From Drosophila miranda (taxonomy: Eukaryota; Arthropoda; Insecta; Diptera; Drosophilidae): a DNA stretch of 64,000 bases. A program made the translations under genes and the position numbers. The notes beneath the pieces were generated by a model. It did no database searches, was not told the origin of the DNA, and was given only the letters and a program-made list of their open reading frames with translations. This document shows, in pieces, positions 1 through 11,502 of the stretch (the first letter of the stretch is position 1; every line of letters starts with the position of its first letter). Location of the stretch: assembly GCF_003369915.1 (NCBI RefSeq), contig NC_046673.1, forward strand, positions 10,648,001 to 10,712,000, in the 5' to 3' direction.

Positions 1-261
1 AACAATAGCAAAGATATGTCCAAAAAGGGAGAGGGAGACCGGCAGGGACAAGAAAGTCCTTTTAATCTTAACACATATCATCATGATAACAATTTGGTCA
101 CTTTAAGTGAGGCAAATTTATTTATAAGCCTCCCCCTCACGACTTCCCCGGTCCCCTCTCCCCAGTCACCCTTACCACTCACACTCCCGCTAGCATCTGT
201 CCATCTTTATTGTTGTATCTCTATCAAGGACTCGCATCAAGGACCCTTGCTTGCGTTTTTC

Positions 262-330
262 CTATACCCTTGCGGAGGGTACTACAATTCCGTCCAGATG
301 TGTGCGACGCAGAGAAGCAAAGCCTTTTTA
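262..330 (+). repeat. Dispersed TATACCC-type repeat fragment
   Basis: The stretch begins CTATACCCTTGCGGAGGGTA and continues with a variant of the sequence that usually follows this motif in Drosophila genomes (a GTCCAGATG/GCGACGCAGAGAAG-like part). A related motif recurs in this window near 1368, 36721 and 38464. The family assignment comes from memory of the motif, not from a search. Confidence 0.5.
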
Positions 331-1025
331 ATAGCAAAACAGTAGAGCTAGACTCTTTCTCCGCATACTCACTGGTCGGAACTAGTATAATATTTACCAA
401 ATCATATGATATAAGTATTTACATCGTTTGAAATCTTTGTAAGAGAGGTTGTTAATGCTTAACATAAGTCATCCTATTTCAATGACTAAGCCTTGTCGAA
501 TTATATTGCTTATGTCTTCGTTATAGATATTTCGAGCTTGTAAATGTATCTAAGCCGAAATAATACGAAACATCATACAGTTTCCATAGGAATAGAGGAT
601 CCGAAAGGGTAGCTAAGGCTTCGAATACATAAGGTACCCATCTCTCGACTACTCGTATTTTTTTGGCCCTTTCTTTGCTCTTTATGCCATTTTTTTGCTG
701 TTTTTCTTGCTGTTGTTTGGTGTTTAAGTAAATTGAAGCAAAATGCGCTTTGATGTCCTTTGTACACGATGTCCACGCACAGTCTCCCCTCTATTATTCT
801 TCACCACTCACTCACTCACGCACTCACTCTCTTTCTCTGTTGCTCTCATGTCTAATCGTGCTTTATGTACCGTTACGCACTCAACTTTCTCTTACCCCAT
901 TCTCTGCGGGACTATTTTTTTGTACGCCTGTGTGCTGTGTGGTTCGGCCATTGGCCATCAATTCCCTTTGGCCGGAAGAAGAAATCATGTCCAGTGATTT
1001 TTTTTTATTAGTACCACCCCCCGCA

Positions 1026-1028
<3 letters not shown>

Positions 1029-1059
<31 letters not shown>
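1029..1059. repeat. (AC)15 microsatellite
   Basis: An uninterrupted AC dinucleotide run of about 31 bases, in AT-rich non-coding sequence. Confidence 0.95.
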
Positions 1060-1060
<1 letters not shown>

Positions 1061-1367
1061 CTTTAGCCCTGGGCTTGTGCATGCGTGGATTGCGTGTGCA
1101 AATATTTGTAATTTTATTACGCACTCAAGTACTCATAAATAAACAATTACATCAGTTACGATGTCCCTTCCTCTTCTCCATCCGCTATCATCATCGTTCT
1201 GCGGCTAACAGGTCTTACCCCCCGCCATCGCCACTGCCACCGCCACCGCAGTCCAATTGCCAATTATTTATAGTTATGTTTCCTATTAGTTGCAGCTAAT
1301 GGCAACGTCACACCCCCTTTATACAAGTATTCCCTACCCGAAAACGCCTTCTCTTCTGCCTTTTTTT

Positions 1368-1394
1368 GCACCCTTGCGGAGGGAATGTTGATTT
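1368..1394 (+). repeat. Short fragment of the dispersed TATACCC-type repeat
   Basis: It has GCACCCTTGCGGAGGGAATG, close to the start of the copy at 262. Similarity is lost after about 25 bases, so this is a very short remnant. Confidence 0.35.
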
Positions 1395-3689
1395 TGAAAA
1401 ACTTTCAAAATTAAAAATTTAGAATGGCGGCATTTTTCTATGCAGGAGAGTTCCTCTGTTGCTGTATATAATTCGTAATCGTCAAGATCGGACAACCATA
1501 TCAGATGGCCATAGGTGCCATAAATATTATATATCCGCTAGGGTATTTAATGCTTCGACCCCAAAACGGTGGCCTCCATGCTGTTCATATTCTGAGTGAC
1601 TTTGTCTCGTGCCTTTCCGCTTCTAATCTCAACCATTTTTTGGCAGAAAAATGGCTAAAAACGAATTTCGTGTTTTGCATTTCGTTGCTGTCAAGCGTTG
1701 CTATTTTGCAAGGCAGTGGGTGTGGGTGTGGGGAAATACGGTTTGGATGAGGATGAGGGCTATGGTTGAGTTCTGTCTGCACTGATTCAAAAGGTTTTTA
1801 ACATGTCTGAGCACGCAACGTAATTTTAGTTTAATTGGGTAATTATGCGCATACAGTGGGAAGGATTTTATATGTGCGTGAGTGGGTGTGAAAAACATAA
1901 AACTCGTGAGTCACGTACGTCACAAAAGCTTGCTATTCATGAAAATATTCATACCATAGAGAATATCCCCAAAGAAATGTCTACCAATGTAGAATTTAAA
2001 TCCACACAAAGAAACAAATGCCGGATATTTGTTAATAAACTTTGCTGTAGAATACCACATCAGAAAGAACTCGAAGAAAATTCGAGCATTTCCAAAAAAT
2101 GTAACCCTTTTGACCTATTTTTCTTCAAAGTAGAATCTTAAATTCATCCATAGTTTATAGCTTTTTAAAAAGTATTTCTAGTAAATATATGATTATTTTA
2201 GATGTTTTCCAAAATATCAACAAGATTTGAATCAAATTCATAATAGAATTGGAGATATCTTGAGCCCAAAATGAGAGCTTTAGTGATCTTCCTACCTCGT
2301 GAGTGCGTGACTGCGTGAGTGCATGACCCATTCATGCGCTCATCTCTATTCCAGGGGATGGTAAGAAGCTAAAGCAGATACAAAATTTTACCAGTTTGTT
2401 TGCTGTGCATGCAAATGCAAGGCTCCAGACAGATGGAGATGGAGAGGGAGAGAGGGAGCTGGAGAAAGTCGAGGAGAGGGAGAGATAGTTGAAGCAGACG
2501 CCATAACTAACGGTAAGATGAATCCACTGACACTGTTTGCTCGATGCCAAGTGGAAATCCTATGGCGCTGAAAAGCACCCGCCAAGAAACAGGTGTAGTT
2601 CGTAGAGGGAGTTGGGAGCTACTGGAGGAGCAGTCGCAATGTCAGCGGAAACGGAAGTGCATGCAGTTTGAGCTGAGCTCACTGGCGAATGAGGGTGAGC
2701 GTGGGGGCGGGGGTGGGAGTGGGCGTGGGTCGAAGGAGTGCAGCGGAAGTTGTCGTTTTGGTACAGGAAGCCCACTTCAAAGGCGTTTTCGAGGAACGGG
2801 CCTAGGGGTTCGCGTTATGCTTGGCTGACTTTCGCTTTGGCTTGTTAATTTATGTGCAGAGGCGTAGCCCAGTAGGGGTTGAGGTACAGTTAAGTATGCA
2901 TATGCAAACTTTATTTTGGCTGCGTTTAATTATGGCTCCACAAGAAGCACAAGCAGAGTGCCCAGCAATCACATCAAGGAAGCGACTTCTCTCTCTCTAT
3001 CTCTCCTTAGCAGATAAACTCTTTAAGAAGAACAACTCGAACTCGACAACAAAAAGAACTGAAACACAAATTTTGACCCCGAAAATTGGGCCAACAAGTT
3101 TGGCCGAAGTGAGAGCGAAAGAGATGGCGGACACACACACTAGCCCTCTCTCTCCCACTCATTCACTCTGGCTTTCTGGCGGCTGTCTCATTTCATTGTT
3201 ATTATTTGCCGGCGCGAAAGTTTTAATTTTTATTATTAACTACGAAACTTTTGCTGGAAAGGCACAAAACTTAAAAAAGGCGACAGACAGAAAGAGCCGG
3301 CAATAGTCTACCAAGAATGTGTGAAAGGGAGGCCGACAGAGAGACGCGTGGGCAAGGAGATGAGCATGAGCTAGCGAGCGAGAGGGATGGTTAGATAGAC
3401 AGCGGACAGACTTTGGTAAAGGGGTGCGCGGTGCTGGCTGCAGGGGCTGCAGGGGCTTTTGGGAAGCGTCAAAGTTTTAAAGTAAAGTTTTTCGGCGTAC
3501 GCCCGCTCCCCGCGCTCCCCTTACTCCCCATACTCCACTCGCGAACACCCCATCCTATCCTTTAAACGCCCGTAAAGTATAACTTTGTTTTAGGTTTTTG
3601 GGGTTTTTGCTCTGCCATATGATTGCTTGGCAGCGAATTCTGCTGCCGTTCCCGTTCCCGTTCCAGCCGCTTCTTCTTGCCACTTTAAG

Positions 3690-3740
3690 TTGTTCCTGTT
3701 CCTGTTCGTGTTCTTGTTCTTGTTCTTGTTGTTGTTCCCG
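3690..3740. repeat. TGTTCY hexanucleotide repeat
   Basis: Imperfect tandem TGTTCC/TGTTCT/TGTTCG units grade into TTG triplets. It is a simple-sequence tract that creates spurious Leu/Phe frames. Confidence 0.85.
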
Positions 3741-3824
3741 TTCTTCTTAGACTTTCCGCAAAACCAAAAATCGGGCAAGGTCAGGGACAAGGCCTCTTTC
3801 GTTCCGCTCACTTCGCCTTCCAAG

Positions 3825-3856
3825 TTCAGTTCAGTTCAGTTCAGTTCGGTTCAGTT
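3825..3856. repeat. TTCAG pentanucleotide repeat
   Basis: About six tandem TTCAG units, one changed to TTCGG. Confidence 0.9.
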
Positions 3857-3949
3857 GTTGGTTTTGTTTAGTTTTCGGCTCTCAAGTTGGATTCCCTTCC
3901 CCCTTTCTTCGTGGGGATCTTAAAGCTAGGTATTTTCATTACAGTTCTG

Positions 3950-4740
3950 TCTAGTATTGTCCAGCAGCATTCAAAATCGATCACTTCCCATAAAGAAGTT
4001 GATAAGAAGATTTTAAAAACCTATGAAGATATAGCTAGAAGCTGTATCTTTTAATTTATGGTTTTTAATTTCTGTTATATCCGGAATCAAGTTTAAGTAT
4101 TTAAAGGTTTCAGCACTGAAAAAAAAATTTGGTAGCAAAAAGATTTTTTAGATACAGAAATGGTGAAATTCAATAGAATTCACTTTGATTTAAATACAAA
4201 TGTATTTGTATTTAATCTAAATATAAAAGACTTGCAGATATTTTAAGACTTATATTAAATTTGTAAGAAATATATTTAATTTAGATATAAAATTAATTTT
4301 TTATTTAATTGAAATATGATATATCTTTAGGTCTAATATTTTCATATTAATGTCAAAACGTAAGTGAAAGAACTTCCATTATAATATTTCCACTCTCGCG
4401 GAAAATATAATGGTTTTAATATTCACATCTAAAATCTATAATATGCATACGAGTATGTAAATAAGAGGAAAATTACTATTCAATCGTATAAAGGAAATCC
4501 CCATACATCAGTCTATTTGTATTCTTTATGTTACGGTTCATGGGTACTACCTATCATTTTTATTTTATTTTTTTTATTACAGATTAATTTAACTTTCAGG
4601 TCTCTATTTGTGTAATATAATTAACTTTGACCCCGCCATTTAACTGGACATTAAAGCCCTATAATAAAGAACATATTTTTCTGGCCTGAGAGATTTTTGA
4701 AAATATTCCTTGCAGCCCATCTATTGAATGGTCGTTAAGC
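3950..4740. other. AT-rich block without genes
   Basis: Strongly AT-rich sequence with repeated ATTTAA/AATATA runs. I see no coding frame, RNA gene or strong repeat structure. Confidence 0.6.
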
Positions 4741-4981
4741 TAAACATTTTGGGGAAAATTAAAGAGCTATGGTAACGATTTGCTGGAGCAATCCGTACCA
4801 TCCTCATGGTCTGACCTTTGTCCCGAGCACACGCAGCATTATTTATGCTGCATTTAACTTTGGTTTCCCATTCATGGCTTGACCATTTTTGGGGTGCCAC
4901 TGTTTTGCGGTTGAAATCCATGTTGGTCAGTCCTGGGGCCAGTGGCTGTGGCACTGTCAGGGGCTTTGCGGAACAGTGTTC

Positions 4982-4984
4982 GCA

Positions 4985-5018
<34 letters not shown>

Positions 5019-5019
5019 A
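4982..5019. repeat. (CA)n microsatellite
   Basis: A CA run of about 37 bases with a single T interruption at 4991. Confidence 0.95.
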
Positions 5020-5303
5020 ATTAAGTAACACTTACAATGCGAACAGAGCCGCATTCAAATTCGCATTCCATTTTGGGACTCTACGAGCACGCAGCATGTG
5101 GTCACAGGCAGGAGGTGTAGAGGGGGTCTTAAGGGGAGCGTGGTCACTGGGTTGGGTGTGGGAGGAGTATCCGGAAGAGTTTTCCCTTTTTTCAGTGACC
5201 GAAAATTGAAAAAGAGCCTGCAGTTGTGAAATGTTCAGGCGTGAAAACCCCGATTGAGGTTAGGCCTGGATTCGCTCCTTGCCTCCTTCTCTAACTCAAG
5301 CTT

Positions 5304-5326
5304 TCTCTCTCTCTCTCTCTTTCTCT
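5304..5326. repeat. (CT)n microsatellite
   Basis: A tandem CT tract with one TT interruption. Confidence 0.9.
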
Positions 5327-7054
5327 TAGAAAAGCCAAAGTGTAAAGCTGCCTCATGTGTCTGGCAAATCCACTTCACAGACACTCTATAGACCCTACTC
5401 TCTCACTCTCCTTTTAGCTGGGATTCATTAACATTTTTTCCATTTACGATTTTCACGCGTTTTTTAATGCGTTGCCATTTGAAACGGCTTAAGTCTCATA
5501 CATATGCAATTTATGCACACACAGATACACTCCCACACGCACACACAAACACATGGAGTTGCCAATTTGAAATTATTACCGAAGCCAAAGCCCAAAACAA
5601 TCTCCAGGCAGGTGGTGCCCCATTGTACGCGTAGTTGTTGTTTTGCTTTATTTTTTGTTGTCCTCCTTCCCTTCATCCTGCTTCATTTTCTTCATTTACA
5701 TCTGCTTTCACCATCCCCATTGCGTTGCCAGAAAGCCAGAATAAAGAAAAACCAAATTACCGCATTTGAAAAATAAATACTTAAGCAAAACGCGGATTAA
5801 GTACAGTGGAACAAAACGTTATTTTTAGGGGCACAAAATTTCTTTAGAGAATTAGTTTTCTCTGCTATTCGTTTCGAGATCTTCTCTAGAGATTATTTAT
5901 ATGGTTGCACAGGAGGTTCCCTTGAAGAATTTTATAATTCATAACTTTTTTGGAATTCTTTGAAAGATTTTCCTGTACAAAATTTATTGCACGGAATCTT
6001 CTTTCTCTCGTTGAAAACTGATCAGCCTCAGATATATTTCGGCCGTAAAAAAAAACCATTAAAGACCTTGAAAATGTTCCCACAAGTCCCACTGTTTAAA
6101 TATTCAATGTAAGTTAAAAATAAATTTAAAAAAAAAACAAGATATAAAGAAAGAGATTTTTAAACTCTGTTCTAATGTCTCAATCCCTCTCTACTCCAAA
6201 TTTCTAGTGCGTGTGTGTGGGGGGGGCCACAAGTGCTGGCGCAGTTACTTAAATGCCCGTCTTCGCGCTGCCTGTTCGCCGCCCATGCCCCACCGCTGCC
6301 TCGTACTCCCCCATACAGCCGCTTATCCCTCTGCCAAATTAATTCAAATTAATTCACTCGCGTCCCAGATGTTTCAGCTCAAATTTTATGCGCGAATTTC
6401 GTTTTACACCGAAACCATTTGGCGACCAAGGTGGAATCAGTCTCAAGCTGGTAAGAGGTGGGGGGGCTCCCTTCTCTGAGATGGATTTTGCATTTCCTTT
6501 GGGGAAAGCACTTGTCGATCACGGCATGAACCCTGTAATGTATTCGAACTTTCGTAGCTCTGGAAACTAGCTTCGGCGATCGGAAATTTATAAAATCTTG
6601 AGGAAAGCCGACCAGTTTTAAGGCGAAAGGGTTATTGCGTTGATTTTTAGATAGTATTCTATTACAACGCGAGTCTCCCGAGATCTTTGTGAAACCACGA
6701 TTCATCGAAGGATTCGTATATTAAGTACTTCTGCCGAAAGCCTGTATAAACGTGCATAAAAGTACTTGGTGCTGGATGGAAATCCGTTCAGGAAAACATT
6801 TTTAAGTTTAAAAAGTGTGCTGAATGGGTCCCAAAACTATACCCAGATTCAAGCTTTCTCTTGAGCCCCGAGGCCACTTAAGCACCGCCGAAAGCTGCTG
6901 GCTCCAACCGCAGAACGACACAACGCACCCAACCTCATCCCACATCCCTTCATTGGGCCCACCATTGTCCTGTGGGGAACACGCCTCGCGTCAACACCAA
7001 AATAACCAGAGAACAAAAGACGTAGAATGGAAACGAACAGAAAGGAAGTGAAGA

Positions 7055-7080
7055 GAACAGAACAGAACAGAACAGAACAG
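7055..7080. repeat. GAACA pentanucleotide repeat
   Basis: Five tandem GAACA units. On the other strand this reads TGTTC, close to the hexamer family at 3690. Confidence 0.9.
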
Positions 7081-7417
7081 TGGAGAAAAAGCCAAAACAA
7101 AAGACGAGGCGAAAAAATGTTCCTTGTTCCCGAAATTGAACTTCAATTTCAATGAATGACGCAACAGCAGAGTGGCAGAGTGGCAGAGTGGCTGTTCGCA
7201 GAGGGGGTGGTGCTTCGGGTTTTAGTTGGCAAATGCGTTAATTCCATTTTCTTAATTAAATGCACAAACAAAATCACGGAAATGAAAAATAAAATCCAAG
7301 TCTTTTACACTCAATGATTTGTTTTCATTAAAACAAGAAATTCTCATTAACAATGGCAATGACAGCGAACAGAAATGGTCTGTGCGCTGGGTGGAGGGGC
7401 GTTGGGTGCGGTGCGGT

Positions 7418-7435
7418 GGGGTGGGGTGGGGTGGG
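7418..7435 (+). repeat. GGGGT array, G-quadruplex-forming type
   Basis: Four G-runs of 4, 4, 4 and 3 bases are separated by single T bases. This is the classic pattern for a very stable intramolecular G-quadruplex. It lies in a longer G-rich stretch from 7389 to 7435. Confidence 0.85.
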
Positions 7436-7460
7436 AGAAAGAGGGTGAAAACCACCGATG

Positions 7461-7514
7461 GGCGACGGCCAAGGCGAAGGCAAAGTCGAAGGCGAAGGCA
7501 AAGGCGACGGCGAC
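7461..7514. repeat. AAGGCG/ACGGCG hexanucleotide repeat
   Basis: Tandem hexamers of the form (A/G)AGGC(G/A) grade into GGCGAC. The frame encodes Lys/Ala- or Arg-rich repeats, typical of simple sequence rather than of a gene. Confidence 0.8.
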
Positions 7515-7559
7515 TTTTATTCTGTCCATTGTCCTGCTTATCGCCTGGGCATTGTGATA

Positions 7560-10180
7560 CTCAGTACTGGTAGAGCACAAGGGTATACTGAATTTGTATA
7601 TTATATATAAACACATATGTATATATCCCTTCGCCAGTGCCAGTACCATATTATTTTCCAAAACTATACGTTTTTTGTACCCCCAAGCACCCCAAGTAAA
7701 TGAGCAAGTGAGAGGGTATGTGTGAATCGTATATTTTCTTGCGTTGTTTCTGCTCTTTGTCCCTCGCTTGGTTTTGTTGTTGTTGTTGTAGTCAATGGGC
7801 GCACTCACAAAACGCGCCACATTTTAATTGCCAGCAATTGTCGTCCCCGTTCTCGCAATCCTTGTCGTTGTCGCAGCTGCTCCTTGGACTGCTCTGCTCC
7901 GCTAACTTATTATCCTTATGCAGCCTCTGTTGTTGCTTTTGTTGTCCTAGCCATTCCCGGAGTCAGGCGCCACCCATCTTTTTTTTCGGCGAAAGCGTCA
8001 GAATTTATGACATACTTTTCAGCGCAATTGTTGTCGCGATTTACGCGCCCTCACCCGCTGCCATGCCAGATTTTGGAGGGGGGCGACTTGAATCTGGAAG
8101 GGTGGCGTGAATGGTGCAGCCCTGCCCTTAACAATTAGCTTTCTGGCAGCTGCAGAGTCAATCAATAAAATCACGAGAAATTTAAACATTTTCCGTAGCA
8201 TACTATTTGGTGCTTGAAACTTGAACATTTTCAAATGGAAAATAAATAATAAAATAGAAAAGGGTTTCCTAAAGGGGGAAAACCCAACACCAATGCTCGC
8301 AAAATTCAAAAATTGTATTTCCATTTTTGCAGATACCTTTTTTTTTAATAAATTAAACAGAGATTTACAAAAATTACTGCTAAAAACTCTGTAAATCGTT
8401 TCAATTCGTTCACTTTTTTTTTTGTTGGAAACTTCATGATTACGAAAGGTATCCATTTTAGGTTTAAGTTAGTTCTATCCTAGCGATAAAATGAAGAATA
8501 AATGCAAGCAATTAAGTAATAAGCTGAATCTGATTGTGCATAGAAAAGTGCAAAGGTCCAGGATCAGAAAACTAAAACATTTCCAATGCGAAAATTTCAT
8601 GGAAAACATGTTTATCTTTTAATGATGCCATGCCAATGACCTAAAGCTATCTTATGCGAGAAATACATATATCTACCTTGGCAAAAAAAAGGGCAATGCA
8701 TTTCTACGTTAAGTTGCTTTAAGGACCTATTTATAGATTTTTAATATTGTATCGGAGATTTTGTGGCTCATGTAAGATACATAGGTTCTGACCTCACCCG
8801 AGCTGATGTTCATCTTTACGCGAGAAGGAAAACATGCTAAGGCACGATAATTAACTCTATTATATCACCTATCTTTAAACGCACAATACTTCCCAAGTAG
8901 AGCACGTTTTTTGATTGGATTTCCGACTGCAGCATAATCGTTTTTCAGAATGCCATTTATCTTTTCATAGATCCTCCAGGCAAGGGCATTGTTTTTCAAT
9001 TGTCCAATTTTTCAACTTTAATTCTATCTCTCTCTCCTGCATCCCCATACCGATCCGTTCCCATCCATTCCCCCACCGCACTTCTTGTCCATTCCCCCCT
9101 TTGGGGCGGCGACTGCAGCCAGTGGCAAGGAAAAAAGAATGCATGAAATGAGAGCAGATGAGAGCTAAAAAAGTACCGCTAATCGTACAAAATGGCGGCA
9201 AACACACACCAGTCGTGCGGCAGGGGTTGGGGGAGGGGGGGGCGAATGCGCTAGGGAGTGGAGTGGAGAGAAGGAGAGGACGTAAATTTACTCAACGTCA
9301 TTTTTTCCTTCCCTCTTGCATTTTCCTATTTTCTCGATTTTTTGCTGCCACTGCCGTTGTGTGCTGTTGACGTCGCTGCCCTCTGCTGCGGCTGCTTCTT
9401 TTTCGATTTTTCCAGCTTTTCTTTCCGTTCTTCCTCTTTCTGTTGCTTTTTATGCAGTTTCTGCTGTTGCCCTGGCAATGGACCCGCCTTCTTTTGCCGG
9501 CTTCACCTATCGTAGCGTCGTCCTCGTCCTCGTCGTCAGTTGCACGAAAGGTCCTGGCCGTGCCGGCCGCTTGCAGCATGCAGCCAGAGAGAGAGAGAGA
9601 CACAGACAGAGAAGGAAAGAGTGGGAGAGAGCGAGCAAGCTTGTGTCTGCGTCTGCCTACACCGAACAGTGTCCTGCTCTCTCTCTTGCTGGCCTGCTCT
9701 CACGCCCGCCCGCTCTCTCTCTCTCCTCTTCTGTAACGCTCTCTCTTTCTTGCGCTGCCTCTGCGCTACTGCATTTTCCGTTAGCCGTTAGCTATTCCCT
9801 ACTTCCTCCCCTCACCACCCCTTACACTCTCATTCTGGCCACTCTTCTACTGCTTTTACTCATTCTCATTCTCCTACTATTTCTTCCTATCCTTTTTCGG
9901 ATTTCATTTATTGTGTATTTTTTGCATTTCATTCTGCTCTTTTTTATGCTTTTGTTTCTCCTTAGCTTGGCCAGGCTTTAAATTTGATTTTCTCTGCAGT
10001 ATTTAGTGCACACACACACAGACACACACTTCCTCTCTCTCTCTCTCTCACACACTCACATATGCATATGTGTATGCCATGATATGTCTCTTGGAGGGAC
10101 AGCCAAGCAGTGCTTGCCTCTAGGGTACGTCCACATTTTAAAGATTCCTGTCTTTTAAAAAATGTAGTCTAAAAACTTGT
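7560..10180. other. Non-coding block
   Basis: No gene is defensible. The left part has TATA-rich runs, and 8200-8900 is AT-rich. From 9300 to 10050 there are pyrimidine-rich and CT/GA-repeat tracts that open long but purely low-complexity Leu/Ser/Phe frames. The longest such frame (9316-9981, +) looks like an accident of composition. Confidence 0.6.
10009..10048. repeat. (CA)n followed by (CT)n microsatellite
   Basis: A CA run at 10009-10028 with one GA interruption is followed by a CT run at 10033-10048. Confidence 0.9.
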
Positions 10181-10194
10181 GCATTGGAGGCAGA

Positions 10195-10370
10195 TGTCCG
10201 CCAAAGGAACTGTCCACCCACGAAGCTGTCCACCAAGGAGCTGACAGCCCATGAAGCTGTCCTTCCAGTAGATGTGCGACAGCCATGGAATTGTCCCTCC
10301 ATAGAGCTCTCCATCCAAGACGCTGGCCACCCATTAAAATGTCCGCTCATGAAGCTTTCCGCCCAGGCAG
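10195..10370 (+). repeat. Degenerate tandem repeat of about 21-bp units
   Basis: Successive GAAGCTGTCC / GAGCTCTCC / GAAGCTTTCC cores spaced roughly 18-24 bases apart, with CACCCA- or CTCCA-like linkers. At least seven units are recognisable and none are identical, so the array is old. A + frame crosses it and gives a loose Cys-Pro/Leu-Ser repeat peptide, but I see no coding signal outside the array. Confidence 0.6.
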
Positions 10371-11480
10371 GAGTAAATAGAGGTTATACGAGCTTGAAGG
10401 ACGAAATACCTTTTGCAATTTCGCACCTTTCTGATCAATACTTCAAACTATCGTTTTTTAAAATCCCGACTATATCTTCGAATGTATCAGTATCAGCCGT
10501 GTTCTGGTTATCGCAAATCCCAAAAAGTTGCGTTGGTTTTTGTAAGATTCTTAAGATTTAAAATCGGTTGGTATCGGTTAGTTCTTTGATTTACGAATTC
10601 TTTCTTTTCTTTTGGATTCCGATAATTCGATTGCCACATCGAAACTTTATTTAACAAAATATTTCAATTTCCAAAAGAAAAACAGATTTGGGAACTAAAC
10701 ATCGATAGCAAAACGTTGCGAAAACCGGAGCACACAGATTTAAACTCGAACAAATTTTTCGAAAACCGGATCATGGCTGTATATTCTTCCCAATTATTTT
10801 GTAATTTGTATTGTTATGCATTAAATTACATTACAATTGTACTCCCTGAGATATAAATATTGGAACAAACATATATCAAGAAATGAGAAGAAAACAAGCC
10901 ATTCAGGCAGGCTCCGGTTTTCACTTGCCTCTGCGTTTTCAGCCAAAATATCTCGTTTTTGCTCCTTCGCATTTACTGATAAACATTCGATGTTAACATT
11001 GTAACATTCGATGTTATGAATCGATCTGCTTCAGCTGTTAGCACGAAAACGCAAAGTCTTTTTATAAAGAAATAATCTGCTCAATTGCCCAGGTAATGGT
11101 ATCCAATTTATGCTAATGCATCAATAAGTCATCTACTTGTTTCCTTTTGCAATTAAGACTCGTTTTGTTGCATAAAAAACCGTTTATTTTTTATGTCGAC
11201 GAGGTAAATGTTTTCGATTGGACAACAACAAATCTTGCGTTTTTAAAAACGGAAGCACCAATTTTTTCGTTTTCAAAAGATAATCCGAAAATCCGGAAAC
11301 CGGAACCTTTCCGATTATTCAATTTGTAAATTGGAAAGGACGAATCGTACACCAAATTGAATTTTGTACTTAATTTAATTTAAATAGAGCCATCCAAATG
11401 ATTTTTAGAAAATGATCTCAGAGAATATTTGTAGAAGCTGCGATGCATATAACCGATATTTACTGTATATACATATATGT
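10370..11480. other. AT-rich block with recurring AAAACCGGA motif
   Basis: No gene seen. The sequence AAAACCGGA or its complement recurs (near 10720, 10761 and 10913), with a related AATCCGGAAACCGGAA stretch near 11290, in otherwise AT-rich DNA. This could be a decayed repeat family or clustered binding sites. Confidence 0.45.
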
Positions 11481-11484
11481 ATAT

Positions 11485-11502
11485 GTACAGTGTACACTGT
11501 AC
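11485..11502. repeat. Perfect 18-bp palindrome
   Basis: GTACAGTGTACACTGTAC equals its own reverse complement. It follows a second near-palindromic TATA/CATATG stretch (11462-11490). It may be a dimeric protein-binding site or chance in ATGT-rich DNA. Confidence 0.6.

Larger units (their letters stand above)
1..3950. other. Non-coding block with simple repeats
   Basis: I see no gene here. The block is rich in short pyrimidine and CA/GT stretches and in short frames of low complexity that lack coding character. It holds two copies of a dispersed repeat, a CA microsatellite and TGTTCY and TTCAG arrays (listed separately). It could be intergenic or intronic; nothing in the window decides which. 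Confidence 0.6.
4740..7560. other. Non-coding block with several simple repeats
   Basis: Mixed-composition sequence with no defensible gene. It contains CA and CT microsatellites, a GAACA array, a G-quadruplex-type GGGGT tract and an AAGGCG hexamer array, each listed below. Short frames across these tracts encode only repeats or histidine/cysteine-rich low complexity. Confidence 0.6.

Noticed and set aside
9316..9981. Open + strand frame of 221 codons
   Set aside because: It crosses CT/GA simple repeats and is almost wholly Leu, Ser, Phe and Ala. No domain, start context or splice support.
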